This document shows, in pieces, positions 25,198-33,901 of a stretch of DNA of 64,000 nucleotides; position 1 is the stretch's first letter, and each line of letters begins with the position of its first letter. Position numbers and translations under genes: made by a program. Source of the stretch: Streptomyces adelaidensis (lineage in GTDB: Bacteria > Actinomycetota > Actinomycetes > Streptomycetales > Streptomycetaceae); NCBI RefSeq assembly GCF_016598475.1, contig NZ_JAEMUX010000036.1:1-64000 (forward strand), given 5' to 3'. Below the pieces are notes generated by a model. That model was not told the origin of the DNA. It did not search any database and saw only the letters and a list, made by a program, of their open reading frames with translations.

Positions 25198-25938
25198 TCA
25201 GTTGAGACTCGTCGGCCCGCGCGTCAGCTCCGACGCAGGCAACGACGGCAGATTACGGATGATGGCGGTCTCGGCGCGCAGGAGTTTCAGCTCGTCGCGC
25301 AGGCGGGCCGCGGTGTCGGGGGCCTGGAGGAGCAGCTGCTTGGCGGGGGTGTCGAGCATCATCGCGGCGGCGACCAGGTAGGAGACGACGGCCGGCTCGT
25401 CCGGGAGGTCCGCACCCGTCGACAGCGAGCGCTCACGGGCGCCCGCGAGCCGCTTCTGGTACTGGCGGAACGCCCGCAGCACACCCTCCGCGAGCGCGCC
25501 CGCCTCGTCGCCCGGGTCCTCCGGAAGCTCTTCGAGGTCCGCCATGAGGAACGGGCCGGAGGTGTCCACCGAGAGCAGCCGCACCCGGGTGGTGCCGGTC
25601 GCGAGGACCTCGAACGTGCCGTTGTCGCGCTCCCGGATGGTGGCCGCGTCCGCGATACAGCCCACGGGGTGGAACGCCTTGGACGGTTCGCCGCCGAAGC
25701 CGGCGGTCGGGCCGCGCTCGGGCAGGGCGGTCGGATCCGGCATACCGGGTGCGCTCGGCGCGACCTCGTGGCCGTCGCGGATGGCGACGACGGCGAAGCG
25801 GCGGGGTTGGTCCTCGGGGGTCTTCAGCAACTCGCGCATCATGGCGCGGTAGCGCTCCTCGAAGATGTTCAGAGGAAGCACGAGCCCCGGGTACAACACC
25901 GAGTTCAGGGGGAAGAGTGGCAGCCGGACGGTGGTCAC
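25198..25938 (-). CDS. Stand-alone LON N-terminal (substrate-binding) domain protein
   Basis: 246 aa. It consists of the LON/PUA-like N-terminal domain only (VRLPLFPLNSVLYPGLVLPL; IFEERYRAMM; GCIADAATIRERDNGTFEVL) plus a C-terminal helical part (LRAFRQYQKRL; AAMMLDTPAKQLLLQAPDT). There is no AAA+ or protease domain, so it is not Lon itself. Members of this family are widespread in actinobacteria and of uncertain role, perhaps recognising unfolded or specific substrates. GTG 25938 is chosen at the conserved start MTTVRLPLFPLN; the frame continues into the upstream gene in the wrong phase. It starts 11 bp after the stop of the 25950-27005 gene, so it is co-transcribed with it. Confidence 0.9.
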   Translation of the reverse strand: MTTVRLPLFPLNSVLYPGLVLPLNIFEERYRAMMRELLKTPEDQPRRFAVVAIRDGHEVAPSAPGMPDPTALPERGPTAGFGGEPSKAFHPVGCIADAATIRERDNGTFEVLATGTTRVRLLSVDTSGPFLMADLEELPEDPGDEAGALAEGVLRAFRQYQKRLAGARERSLSTGADLPDEPAVVSYLVAAAMMLDTPAKQLLLQAPDTAARLRDELKLLRAETAIIRNLPSLPASELTRGPTSLN

Positions 25939-25949
25939 GAGGCCAGAGC

Positions 25950-27005
25950 CTAATGGTCGTCGGGGCGCGCGCGTTCGCTCGTACTCGTTTGTGACCTCCC
26001 ATGTGACCTCCCGGTCCTCCCCGTCCGCGCCCGCAGCGGCATCGCCGACGCCACTTCGAGCCGTACGCCGTCCCGCAATTCGAGGAACTGGCCCAGCGGA
26101 TCGTCCGAGACACGGTCCCAGGGGAACGACGTGGCGTACGGGCCGATCATGCGCAGCTGGGCCAGGGCGTCCGGCCAGCGTTCCAGGCGGACGAGGACGT
26201 AGGTCAGGAGGTTGCGGACCTCGGCGGGCCACGGGTCGCCGGGCGCGTACTCGGCGGAGAGGGCGATCGCGCCGTCCGCCGCCTCGTCCAGGCGGGCGCG
26301 CGGGACCACGGCCCCGCCGCCCTCGGTGAGGTAGGCGAAGGCCGCGCGGACCGGCAGGGCACGGACGAGGGAGCCGGGGAGCGCGTCCTCGGCGGCCCGC
26401 TCGGCGAAGTCGAAGCACTCGCGGTGCGATCCGTACCAGGAGGCCGAGAGGTACTTCAGGGCCGAGACATGGCAGCCGTAGTGGTGCGGGGAGCGGCGGA
26501 CCGCCTCCGCCCACAGCTGCTCGAAGCCGGTGTGGCCGAGGCCGGTGCCCCGGGCGTGGTCCAGGGCGATCCGCCAGGGCACCGGGTCACGGGGCTCACC
26601 CTCGGCGGCCGCGGCGATCAGCGGGCCTACCTCGCGCAGCAGTTCGACCCGGGCCGGGGAGCGCAGGCCCCGGGCCACCGTCAGCTCGGCCTTGATCAGC
26701 AGGACGTCCGGGTCGTGCGGGGCGGCCGCCTGCCAGGCCCGCAGCCACCCGTCGCGGGCGTGGGCGAAGGCGGCGAGCCGCAGCGCGTACCGGTCGCGGT
26801 TCTCCCACTCGGCGGACTCCCGGGTGATCCCCAGCAGCTTGGCCGCGGGCACGTACTCGCCGCGCCCCGCCGCCACCAGCACGGCCCCGAGCCGCTCGTC
26901 GGGGGCGTCGAGCAACACCTCGTCGTCGGCGGGCAGCCCGGCGGCGAGCCCTGAGGTGTGACGGACCATCCGGGCGGTACGGACGAGCGCGCGCAGTGGA
27001 TCCAT
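25950..27005 (-). CDS. Conserved hypothetical protein, alpha-helical repeat type
   Basis: 351 aa, no named family recognised. The sequence is rich in Ala, Leu, Arg and Trp in a regular helical pattern resembling TPR-like repeats (LRLAAFAHARDGWLRAWQAA; CFDFAERAAEDALPGSLVRA; VLVRLERWPDALAQLRMIG). There is no signal peptide or membrane segment, so it is probably a cytoplasmic adaptor. ATG 27005 has AAGGGG 8 nt upstream. First gene of the group with the LON-domain protein and YbaK; its promoter should lie in the 162-bp gap upstream. Function unknown. Confidence 0.8.
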   Translation of the reverse strand: MDPLRALVRTARMVRHTSGLAAGLPADDEVLLDAPDERLGAVLVAAGRGEYVPAAKLLGITRESAEWENRDRYALRLAAFAHARDGWLRAWQAAAPHDPDVLLIKAELTVARGLRSPARVELLREVGPLIAAAAEGEPRDPVPWRIALDHARGTGLGHTGFEQLWAEAVRRSPHHYGCHVSALKYLSASWYGSHRECFDFAERAAEDALPGSLVRALPVRAAFAYLTEGGGAVVPRARLDEAADGAIALSAEYAPGDPWPAEVRNLLTYVLVRLERWPDALAQLRMIGPYATSFPWDRVSDDPLGQFLELRDGVRLEVASAMPLRARTGRTGRSHGRSQTSTSERARPDDH

Positions 27006-27107
27006 GGCGGCCCCTTGCGCCTAGGCCGGCGCCGCTCTCGCGGACCGGGTGCTCACCGTCGTGGTTTCGCAATTGATGGTTTCGGTATCAAGACGGTGGG
27101 AAGACGG

Positions 27108-27130
27108 TTCAGGTTGTGTGCCTTCAGGTT
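27108..27130 (-). promoter_or_regulatory. Direct repeat upstream of the LON-domain operon
   Basis: AACCTGAA occurs twice in direct orientation on the minus strand (27130-27123 and 27115-27108), 15 bp apart, about 100-125 bp before the first start of the operon. It is a possible regulator site pair. The whole gap (27006-27167) holds no gene. Confidence 0.35.
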
Positions 27131-27167
27131 ACGGTCCGGATCGCTGCTCAGAGCTGGTCAGTGCTGA

Positions 27168-28748
27168 TCAGTTCCTGCTCAGGAGCCGGGTCGCCCCCGC
27201 CGCGACCGTCGTCGCGAGGATCCAGCCCAGGATGATCACCGCCGCGGCCAGCCACTGCCAGCCGCCGCGCAGCTGCCAGTAGCCGACCTGGCCGAGCTCG
27301 ATGACCGGCAGCAGCAGGTCCAGGGCGAACAGGGTGGGGCTCCAGTTCGGGTGCTCGCCGCTCTTCATCGGCGGATGGTCGGCGTGTGAAAAGGCGTACG
27401 AGGTCAGCGCCCACAGCACCGCCATCCACACCGCGGCCCGGCCCGGCCGGTACCCGTACGCGACCGTCCAGTCCTGCGCGTGGCCCCAGAGCTTGGCCGC
27501 GAACGGCAGGTTCTCCCGCCGGTGGCGCTGCTTGGCCAGCAGCACCTCGCGGGCGCCCTCGTCGTCGCCACCGGTGCGCAGGACGGCCGCGAGCCGCTCG
27601 TACGGCTCCGGGTTGTACTCGGCGGTCGCCGCCGCCACCCATGCCAGCCGCTCGGCCAGCGGGAACCGGCCGCGCGGTACGAGGGTCTCGTACTGGAAGC
27701 CGCCCATGTGGAGGTTGCCGGGGCCCGGCCAGCTGTCCGCCTCGTCGATCAGGACGCCGACCCGGGCGCCGGACAGGACGACCTTGCCGCGCTCCGGCCT
27801 CTCGCCGAGAAAGCGGAGCTCGGGCGCCTGGACGCGGCGCAGGGACACCTCCTGGTCATCCGTGAGGGTGAACCGGGCCCGCTCCAGGTCGACGGCGTCC
27901 CCGAACCGCCCGTCGTCCAGCCGGATCCCGCCCTGGCACACGAACCGCTGGACGCGGGTCCCGCGCGCGGGCGTGCTCCCGCTGGTGTGCAGCGGATTGC
28001 CGACGCCGGCCGGGGTCAGATAGAGGGTGCGCTCGACGGTCAGCTGGGGCGCGTTGAGGGCGAGACGGCCGTACGGGTTGGAGAGCCGGCTGCCGCGCAG
28101 GCTGAGCGAGGCGCCGATGGTCGCGCCGCGCAGGCTCAGCTCGCCGTGCGACTCCAGCATCTCGGCCTGGACGTCCTGGGCGACGGTCAGACCGTCGGCC
28201 GAGAGCGAGCGGCCGTGCCGGTCGCGGTAGACGACCGCCTGGTTGAGCAGCAGATCGGTGCCGATGTGCGCGTCCGCGAGCCGCACCCCGTTGTGGAACC
28301 GGCAGCGCGGCAGATGCAGATCGCCCTCCGTGTGCAGCCGCGCCGCCTCCAGCCGCGGCACCGAGCAGTCCACCAGCCGTACGGTCGTGAACCGTGCCTC
28401 CGGCAGCAGGATCTGCTTCTCGAACCGGCAGGCCCTCATCTCCACGTACGGCACCACATTGCCGCCCGCGAGCTCCAGGGTGCCCTTGATCTGGACGCCG
28501 ACCAGCTTCAGCGCGGACACCCGGCCGGCCAGCGCGGGCGGCCCGTCCAGCAGCAGCCAGGCCACGATCCGGGCCCGCACGCTGCGCTCGGGCCCCCAGG
28601 GATGGCCGCCGTGCGGATCGTCCACGGCGGTGTCCCCGTCCCGCAGGTCGTACACGCTGCCATTGCGGAACGCCTGCCACATACCGGCCTCGGCGGCGGA
28701 CAGGTCGTCCGGCAGGTCCCCGTCCCGGACGCCCGCACCCTCGGTCAC
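27168..28748 (-). CDS. Pentapeptide-like/beta-helix protein with C-terminal membrane anchor
   Basis: 526 aa. Residues about 60-330 are built of short beta-strand repeats, each ending in a hydrophobic or charged turn (LVGVQIKGTLELAGGNVVPY; VRLVDCSVPRLEAARLHTEG; LSLRGATIGASLSLRGSRLS). These suggest a right-handed beta-helix of pentapeptide type. Two to three membrane segments follow near the C-terminus (about 420-440, 465-480 and 500-520). Such proteins are called membrane-associated oxidoreductase in Streptomyces, but I see no nucleotide-binding or redox motif to support that name. GTG 28748 is preferred because GGAGGAAGGAAG lies just upstream; the frame extends to 28775. Divergent from hisD. 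Confidence 0.8.
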   Translation of the reverse strand: MTEGAGVRDGDLPDDLSAAEAGMWQAFRNGSVYDLRDGDTAVDDPHGGHPWGPERSVRARIVAWLLLDGPPALAGRVSALKLVGVQIKGTLELAGGNVVPYVEMRACRFEKQILLPEARFTTVRLVDCSVPRLEAARLHTEGDLHLPRCRFHNGVRLADAHIGTDLLLNQAVVYRDRHGRSLSADGLTVAQDVQAEMLESHGELSLRGATIGASLSLRGSRLSNPYGRLALNAPQLTVERTLYLTPAGVGNPLHTSGSTPARGTRVQRFVCQGGIRLDDGRFGDAVDLERARFTLTDDQEVSLRRVQAPELRFLGERPERGKVVLSGARVGVLIDEADSWPGPGNLHMGGFQYETLVPRGRFPLAERLAWVAAATAEYNPEPYERLAAVLRTGGDDEGAREVLLAKQRHRRENLPFAAKLWGHAQDWTVAYGYRPGRAAVWMAVLWALTSYAFSHADHPPMKSGEHPNWSPTLFALDLLLPVIELGQVGYWQLRGGWQWLAAAVIILGWILATTVAAGATRLLSRN

Positions 28749-28930
28749 AGCTCTTCCTTCCTCCGTCCCCTGCACTCACGTGTATCGCACAACTGTTCAA
28801 GCTGGTGATGCCCGCTGAGTGACGCCTTGAACGCTAGACGTGAAGGTGATCTTCCAGGTTCCCGGTCGGCGCGTATCACCCAGTGGAACGCGCGGATGAC
28901 GGCCGACGCGGGTCTGAGAGAATTGACCGC

Positions 28931-30274
28931 GTGATCTCCCGAATCGATCTGCGCGGCGACGCCCTCCCCGAGGGACCCGCCCTGCGCGACCTGCTGCCCC
29001 GAGCCGACTTCGACGTCTCGGCCGCCCTGGAGAAGGTGCGTCCGATCTGCGAGGCAGTGCATCATCGGGGCGACGCGGCGCTGATCGACTTCGCGGAGAA
29101 GTTCGACGGCGTACGTCTGACGTCGGTACGGGTCCCGGCCGAGGCCCTCACGCAGGCGCTGGAGCAGCTCGACCCGGCCGTCCGCGCGGCCCTGGAGGAG
29201 TCGATCCGCCGCGCCCGCATCGTCCACCGGGAGCAGCGCCGCACCACGCACACCACCCAGGTCGTCCCCGGCGGCACGGTCACCGAGAAGTGGGTACCGG
29301 TCGAGCGCGTGGGCCTCTACGCCCCCGGCGGCCGGTCGGTCTACCCCTCGTCCGTGATCATGAACGTGGTCCCCGCGCAGGAGGCCGGTGTCCCGTCGAT
29401 CGCCCTCGCCTCGCCGGCGCAGGCCTCCGCTTTTGAAAATGACCCGGCCGACGGGCTGCCGCACCCCACGATCCTCGCCGCCTGCGCGCTGCTCGGCGTC
29501 GACGAGGTCTACGCGGCCGGTGGCGCCACCGCCGTCGCGATGTTCGCGTACGGCACCGAGTCCTGCCCGCCCGCTCCCATGGTCACCGGGCCGGGCAACA
29601 TCTGGGTGGCCGCCGCCAAGCGGTACTTCACCGGTGTCATCGGCATCGACTCCGAGGCGGGCCCGACCGAGATCGCGGTCCTCGCGGACGACACCGCCGA
29701 CCCGGTGCACGTCGCCGCCGACCTGATCAGCCAGGCCGAGCACGACCCGCTCGCCGCCGCCGTGCTCGTCACCGACTCCGTCACGCTCGCCGACGCGGTC
29801 GAGAAGGAGCTTCAGCCGCAGGTCGAGGCCACCAAGCACATCGAGGACCGGATCCGCCCCGCGCTCGCGGGCCGGCAGTCCGCGATCGTCCTGGTCGACG
29901 GCCTCGACGAGGGCCTGCGGGTCGTCAACGCGTACGGCGCCGAGCACCTGGAGATCCAGACGGCCCGTCCGCAGGAGGTCGCCGAGCGCGTGGTGAACGC
30001 CGGCGCGATCTTCATCGGCCCCTGGGCCCCGGTCTCGCTGGGCGACTACGCGGCCGGCTCCAACCACGTGCTCCCGACCGGCGGCTGCGCCTGCCATTCC
30101 TCCGGTCTGTCCGTCCAGTCCTTCCTGCGCGGCATCCACATCGTCGACTACACACGGGACGCGCTGGCCGAGGTCGCGCACCACGTGGTGACGCTGGCGG
30201 AGGCGGAGGACCTGCCCGCGCACGGCGCGGCGATCAAGGCTCGGTTCGGCTGGAAGGTACCTGAGGGCAAGTGA
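28931..30274 (+). CDS. hisD: Histidinol dehydrogenase
   Basis: Last two steps of histidine synthesis: oxidises L-histidinol to L-histidine with two NAD+, Zn-dependent. 447 aa. Conserved blocks are ERVGLYAPGGRSVYPSSVIM, MVTGPGNIWVAAAKR, GPTEIAVLADDTADP with SQAEHDP (Zn-binding Gln and His), AEHLEI and AGSNHVLPTGG. GTG 28931 is chosen where homology begins (MISRIDLRGDALP), with GAGAGAA upstream; the frame runs back to 28883. It is the first gene of the his operon; the 182-bp divergent gap upstream should hold its promoter. hisC overlaps its stop by 4 bp. Confidence 0.97.
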   Translation: MISRIDLRGDALPEGPALRDLLPRADFDVSAALEKVRPICEAVHHRGDAALIDFAEKFDGVRLTSVRVPAEALTQALEQLDPAVRAALEESIRRARIVHREQRRTTHTTQVVPGGTVTEKWVPVERVGLYAPGGRSVYPSSVIMNVVPAQEAGVPSIALASPAQASAFENDPADGLPHPTILAACALLGVDEVYAAGGATAVAMFAYGTESCPPAPMVTGPGNIWVAAAKRYFTGVIGIDSEAGPTEIAVLADDTADPVHVAADLISQAEHDPLAAAVLVTDSVTLADAVEKELQPQVEATKHIEDRIRPALAGRQSAIVLVDGLDEGLRVVNAYGAEHLEIQTARPQEVAERVVNAGAIFIGPWAPVSLGDYAAGSNHVLPTGGCACHSSGLSVQSFLRGIHIVDYTRDALAEVAHHVVTLAEAEDLPAHGAAIKARFGWKVPEGK

Positions 30275-31383
30275 GCGACGTACGCATCGACGATCTCCCC
30301 GTACGGGACGAACTGCGCGGCAAGAGCCCTTACGGCGCGCCCCAGCTCGACGTCCCCGTCCGGCTGAACACCAACGAGAACCCGTACCCGCTGCCCGAGC
30401 CGCTGGTCGAGCGGATCACCGAGCGGGTCCGGGAGGCGGCCCGGCACCTCAACCGCTACCCGGACCGGGACGCGGTGGAGCTGCGCACGCGGCTCGCCGA
30501 GTATCTGACGAAGACGTGCGGGTACGAGGTCGGCCTCGCCAACGTGTGGGCCGCGAACGGCTCCAACGAGGTCATCCAGCAGCTGCTGCAGACCTTCGGC
30601 GGGCCCGGCCGTACGGCCATCGGGTTCGAGCCGTCGTACTCGATGCACGGCCTCATCGCGCGCGGCACGGGCACGGGCTGGATCTCCGGCCCGCGCGAAG
30701 ACGACTTCACGATCGACCTCCCGGCCGCCGAGAAGGCGATCGCCGAGCACCGGCCGGACGTCGTCTTCATCACCACCCCCAACAACCCCACGGGCAACGC
30801 GGTCTCGGCAGACACCGTCCTCGCGCTGTACGAGGCCGCGCAGGCGGCCAAGCCGTCGATGGTGGTCGTGGACGAGGCGTACATCGAGTTCAGCCACGGC
30901 GACTCGCTGCTGTCCCTCATCGAAGGACGGCCGAATCTCGTCGTCTCGCGGACGATGTCCAAGGCCTTCGGCGCGGCCGGACTGCGCCTCGGCTACCTCG
31001 CCGCGCACCCGGCGGTCGTGGACGCGGTCCAGCTCGTCCGGCTGCCGTACCACCTCTCGGCCGTCACCCAGGCGACCGCCCTGGCCGCCCTCGAGCACAC
31101 CGACACCCTGCTCGGCTATGTCGAGCAGCTGAAGGCGGAGCGGGACCGGCTGGTCGAGGAGCTACGCGCGATCGGCTACGAAGTCACCGAGTCCGACGCG
31201 AACTTCGTGCAGTTCGGCAGGTTCGAGGACGCGCACGAGATCTGGCGGAAGATCCTCGACCGGGGCGTCCTGGTCCGGGACAACGGCGTACCGGGGTGGC
31301 TGCGGGTGACCGCGGGAACCCCCGCCGAGAACGACGCGTTCCTCGACGCGGTACGTGAACTGAAGAAGGAGCAGAGCACATGA
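30271..31383 (+). CDS. hisC: Histidinol-phosphate aminotransferase
   Basis: PLP enzyme converting imidazole-acetol phosphate to histidinol phosphate with glutamate, 370 aa. The PLP-lysine motif SRTMSKAFGAAGLRLGY, the NPNNPTGN-type block (ITTPNNPTGNAVS), VVDEAYIEFS and the N-terminal LNTNENPYPLPE are all present. The GTG start overlaps the hisD stop (GTGA), and the hisB ATG overlaps its own stop (ATGA), so the three are translationally coupled. Confidence 0.96.
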   Translation: MSDVRIDDLPVRDELRGKSPYGAPQLDVPVRLNTNENPYPLPEPLVERITERVREAARHLNRYPDRDAVELRTRLAEYLTKTCGYEVGLANVWAANGSNEVIQQLLQTFGGPGRTAIGFEPSYSMHGLIARGTGTGWISGPREDDFTIDLPAAEKAIAEHRPDVVFITTPNNPTGNAVSADTVLALYEAAQAAKPSMVVVDEAYIEFSHGDSLLSLIEGRPNLVVSRTMSKAFGAAGLRLGYLAAHPAVVDAVQLVRLPYHLSAVTQATALAALEHTDTLLGYVEQLKAERDRLVEELRAIGYEVTESDANFVQFGRFEDAHEIWRKILDRGVLVRDNGVPGWLRVTAGTPAENDAFLDAVRELKKEQST

Positions 31384-31973
31384 GCCGGGTAGGACGCGTG
31401 GAGCGGACCACCAAGGAGACGTCGGTCCTCGTCGAGATCGATCTCGACGGCACCGGCAGGACGGAGATCTCCACCGGGGTCGGCTTCTACGACCACATGC
31501 TCGACCAGCTCGGCCGGCACGGTCTGTTCGACCTGACCGTGAAGACCGACGGTGACCTGCACATCGACTCGCACCACACCATCGAGGACACCGCCCTCGC
31601 GCTGGGCGCCGCCTTCAAGCAGGCCCTCGGCGACAAGGTGGGCATCTACCGCTTCGGCAACTGCACGGTCCCGCTGGACGAGTCCCTCGCCCAGGTCACC
31701 GTCGACCTGTCCGGCCGCCCCTACCTCGTGCACACCGAGCCCGAGAAGATGGCGCCGATGATCGGCGAGTACGACACCACGATGACCCGGCACATCCTGG
31801 AGTCCTTCGTCGCCCAGGCCCAGATCGCCCTGCACGTGCACGTGCCGTACGGCCGTAACGCGCACCACATCGTCGAGTGCCAGTTCAAGGCGCTGGCCCG
31901 GGCCCTGCGCTACGCCTCCGAGCGCGACCCGCGCGCGGTCGGCATCCTGCCCTCCACGAAGGGCGCGCTGTGA
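31380..31973 (+). CDS. hisB: Imidazoleglycerol-phosphate dehydratase
   Basis: Dehydrates imidazoleglycerol phosphate to imidazole-acetol phosphate; Mn-dependent. 197 aa, so it is the single-domain IGPD type without the histidinol-phosphate phosphatase domain found in enteric HisB. Metal-binding motifs visible are FYDHMLDQLGRHG, DSHHTIEDT and NAHHIVECQFKALARAL. Fourth-position overlap with hisC. A separate histidinol-phosphatase is needed and is not encoded in this window. Confidence 0.96.
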   Translation: MSRVGRVERTTKETSVLVEIDLDGTGRTEISTGVGFYDHMLDQLGRHGLFDLTVKTDGDLHIDSHHTIEDTALALGAAFKQALGDKVGIYRFGNCTVPLDESLAQVTVDLSGRPYLVHTEPEKMAPMIGEYDTTMTRHILESFVAQAQIALHVHVPYGRNAHHIVECQFKALARALRYASERDPRAVGILPSTKGAL

Positions 31974-32134
31974 ACGGCCTCTCCACGGTCCTGATCGTCG
32001 TCGGCCTCTTCCTGGTCGGCGGCATCATCTCCTTCGCCAAGCAGCAGATGCCGAAGAGCCTCATCGTGCTGCTCTCCATCGCCGCCGGGATGTGTCTCGT
32101 CGCCGGCGCCATGAGGCTGGAGGTGTGGAATTGA
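31970..32134 (+). CDS. Small membrane protein of the his operon, 54 aa
   Basis: Starts at a GTG overlapping the hisB stop (GTGA) and ends in a TGA overlapped by the hisH TTG. It has two hydrophobic helices (STVLIVVGLFLVGGIISFA and SLIVLLSIAAGMCLVAGAM) joined by a short basic turn (KQQMPK). The exact interlocking with both neighbours shows that it is translated. A gene of this size at this place is conserved in Streptomyces his operons as far as I recall, with no known function. It might act on the operon's expression or on membrane transport; neither is shown. Confidence 0.85.
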   Translation: MNGLSTVLIVVGLFLVGGIISFAKQQMPKSLIVLLSIAAGMCLVAGAMRLEVWN

Positions 32135-32775
32135 GCACCGCGTCCAAGAAGGTAGTGGTCTTCGACTACGGCTTCGGCAACGTCCGCTCCGCCGAGCGCG
32201 CCCTCGCGCGCGTGGGGGCCGACGTCGAGATCACGCGTGACTTCGACAGGGCCATGAACGCGGACGGGCTGCTGGTGCCGGGCGTCGGCGCCTTCGCCGC
32301 CTGCATGAAGGGGCTGAAGGAGGCGCGCGGCGACTGGATCATCGACCGCCGGCTCTCCGGCGGGCGTCCGGTGATGGGCATCTGCGTCGGCATGCAGATC
32401 CTCTTCGCGCGCGGCATCGAACACGGGGTCGAGACCGAGGGCCTCGACGAGTGGCCCGGCGCGGTCGAGCCGCTCCAGGCCGAGATCGTGCCCCACATGG
32501 GCTGGAACACCGTCGAGCCCCCGGCCGGCACGGAGCTGTTCGCCGGCCTGGACGCCGACGCCCGCTTCTACTTCGTGCACTCCTACGCCGTCCACGACTG
32601 GTCCCTGGAGACGCGCAACCCCGCCTTCGCCGCTCCCAGGGTCACCTGGTCGACGCACGGCAAGCCCTTCGTGGCGGCCGTCGAGAACGGCCCCCTCTGG
32701 GCCACGCAGTTCCACCCCGAGAAGTCCGGCGACGCCGGAGCGCAGCTGCTGAACAACTGGATCGGAACCCTGTAG
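32131..32775 (+). CDS. hisH: Imidazole glycerol phosphate synthase, glutaminase subunit
   Basis: Class I glutamine amidotransferase that feeds ammonia to HisF, 214 aa. The nucleophile is in GICVGMQILF, and His/Glu of the triad are in ATQFHPEKSGDAG. The N-terminal VVVFDYGFGNVRSAERAL is characteristic. TTG 32131 is preferred: GGAGG lies 7 nt upstream and the codon overlaps the stop of the small membrane protein gene. An in-frame GTG at 32125 is possible. The partner HisF is encoded 1.1 kb downstream in the same operon. Confidence 0.95.
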   Translation: MSTASKKVVVFDYGFGNVRSAERALARVGADVEITRDFDRAMNADGLLVPGVGAFAACMKGLKEARGDWIIDRRLSGGRPVMGICVGMQILFARGIEHGVETEGLDEWPGAVEPLQAEIVPHMGWNTVEPPAGTELFAGLDADARFYFVHSYAVHDWSLETRNPAFAAPRVTWSTHGKPFVAAVENGPLWATQFHPEKSGDAGAQLLNNWIGTL

Positions 32776-32777
32776 CC

Positions 32778-33503
32778 ATGGCAAAGCTCGAACTCCTCCC
32801 CGCCGTCGACGTGCGTGACGGCCAGGCGGTCCGGCTCGTGCACGGCGAGTCCGGCACGGAGACCTCCTACGGCTCCCCCCTGGAGGCCGCCCTCGCCTGG
32901 CAGCGCGCGGGCGCCGAGTGGCTGCACCTGGTCGACCTGGACGCCGCGTTCGGCACCGGCGACAACCGGTCCCTGGTCGCCGAGGTCACCCGGGCGATGG
33001 ACATCAAGGTCGAACTGTCCGGCGGCATCCGGGACGACGCCTCCCTGGCGAAGGCCCTCGCCACCGGCTGCACCCGGGTCAACCTCGGCACCGCCGCGCT
33101 GGAGACCCCCGAGTGGGTCGCCAAGATCATCGCCGAGCACGGCGACAAGATCGCGGTCGGCCTCGACGTGAAGGGCACGACCCTGCGAGGCCGCGGCTGG
33201 ACCCGCGACGGCGGCGACCTCTACGAGACGCTGGAGCGCCTCGACAAGGAGGGCTGCGCCCGCTACGTCGTCACGGACATCGCCAAGGACGGCACCCTCC
33301 AGGGCCCGAACCTGGAGCTGCTCCGCAACGTGTGTGCCGCGACGGACCGCCCGATCGTGGCGTCCGGCGGCGTGTCGTCCCTCGACGACCTGCGGGCCAT
33401 CGCCGCGCTGGCACCCCTCGGGGTCGAGGGTTCCATCGTCGGAAAGGCGCTGTACGCGAAGGCGTTCACCCTGGAAGAGGCCTTGGAGGCTGTGGCGTCA
33501 TGA
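32778..33503 (+). CDS. priA: Bifunctional phosphoribosyl isomerase (HisA/TrpF activities)
   Basis: A (beta/alpha)8 isomerase that in Streptomyces and Mycobacterium acts on both ProFAR (histidine) and PRA (tryptophan). 241 aa. The catalytic aspartates are in LPAVDVRDGQ (residue 11) and VVTDIAKDGTLQGPN, and phosphate-binding glycines are in ELSGGIRDD and VASGGVSSL. The case for bifunctionality is contextual: a his/trp gene set is present in this window but there is no trpF. ATG two bases after the hisH stop. Overlapped at its 3' end by the RidA-like gene (ATGA). Confidence 0.95.
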   Translation: MAKLELLPAVDVRDGQAVRLVHGESGTETSYGSPLEAALAWQRAGAEWLHLVDLDAAFGTGDNRSLVAEVTRAMDIKVELSGGIRDDASLAKALATGCTRVNLGTAALETPEWVAKIIAEHGDKIAVGLDVKGTTLRGRGWTRDGGDLYETLERLDKEGCARYVVTDIAKDGTLQGPNLELLRNVCAATDRPIVASGGVSSLDDLRAIAALAPLGVEGSIVGKALYAKAFTLEEALEAVAS

Positions 33504-33901
33504 CCGGATCCGCGCGGCGCGTGCAGAGCGGCAGTCCCTGGGAGGAGTCCTTCGGGTTCGCGCGCGCCGTCGCGGTCGGCGACCGCGTCCTGGTGGCGGG
33601 CACGACGTCCTTCAAGGGCGATGTGCTGTACGGGGAGGGCGACCCGTACGAACAGGCCAGGGTCGCCTTCGCGAGCGCGATCGAGGCGATCGGCGAATTC
33701 GGGCTCGGCGTCGGGTCCGTGGTCCGTACGAGGATGTATCTGGCGCACCTGCGGGACGTCGACGAGGTGGGGCGGGCCCACAAGGAACTCTTCGACCCGG
33801 TGCGACCGGCCGCGACCCTGCTGGTCGTGGAGGGTTTCATCGACCCGCGCGTCCTTGTCGAAGTAGAGATCGAAGCATTCAGAGGAGCCGTGGATTCATG
33901 A
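33500..33901 (+). CDS. RidA/YjgF-family protein inside the his operon
   Basis: 133 aa, RidA superfamily: VAVGDRVLVAGTTSFKGDV, EQARVAFASAIEAIGEFGLG, VVRTRMYLAHLRDVDEV and the C-terminal LVEVEIEAFRGA. Canonical RidA deaminates reactive enamine/imine intermediates from PLP enzymes; the conserved Arg before xYL is present (RTRMYL). The ATG overlaps the priA stop and its TGA overlaps the hisF ATG, so it is made together with the His enzymes. A damage-control role for an intermediate of this pathway or of HisC is a reasonable inference, not shown. Confidence 0.92.
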   Translation: MTGSARRVQSGSPWEESFGFARAVAVGDRVLVAGTTSFKGDVLYGEGDPYEQARVAFASAIEAIGEFGLGVGSVVRTRMYLAHLRDVDEVGRAHKELFDPVRPAATLLVVEGFIDPRVLVEVEIEAFRGAVDS

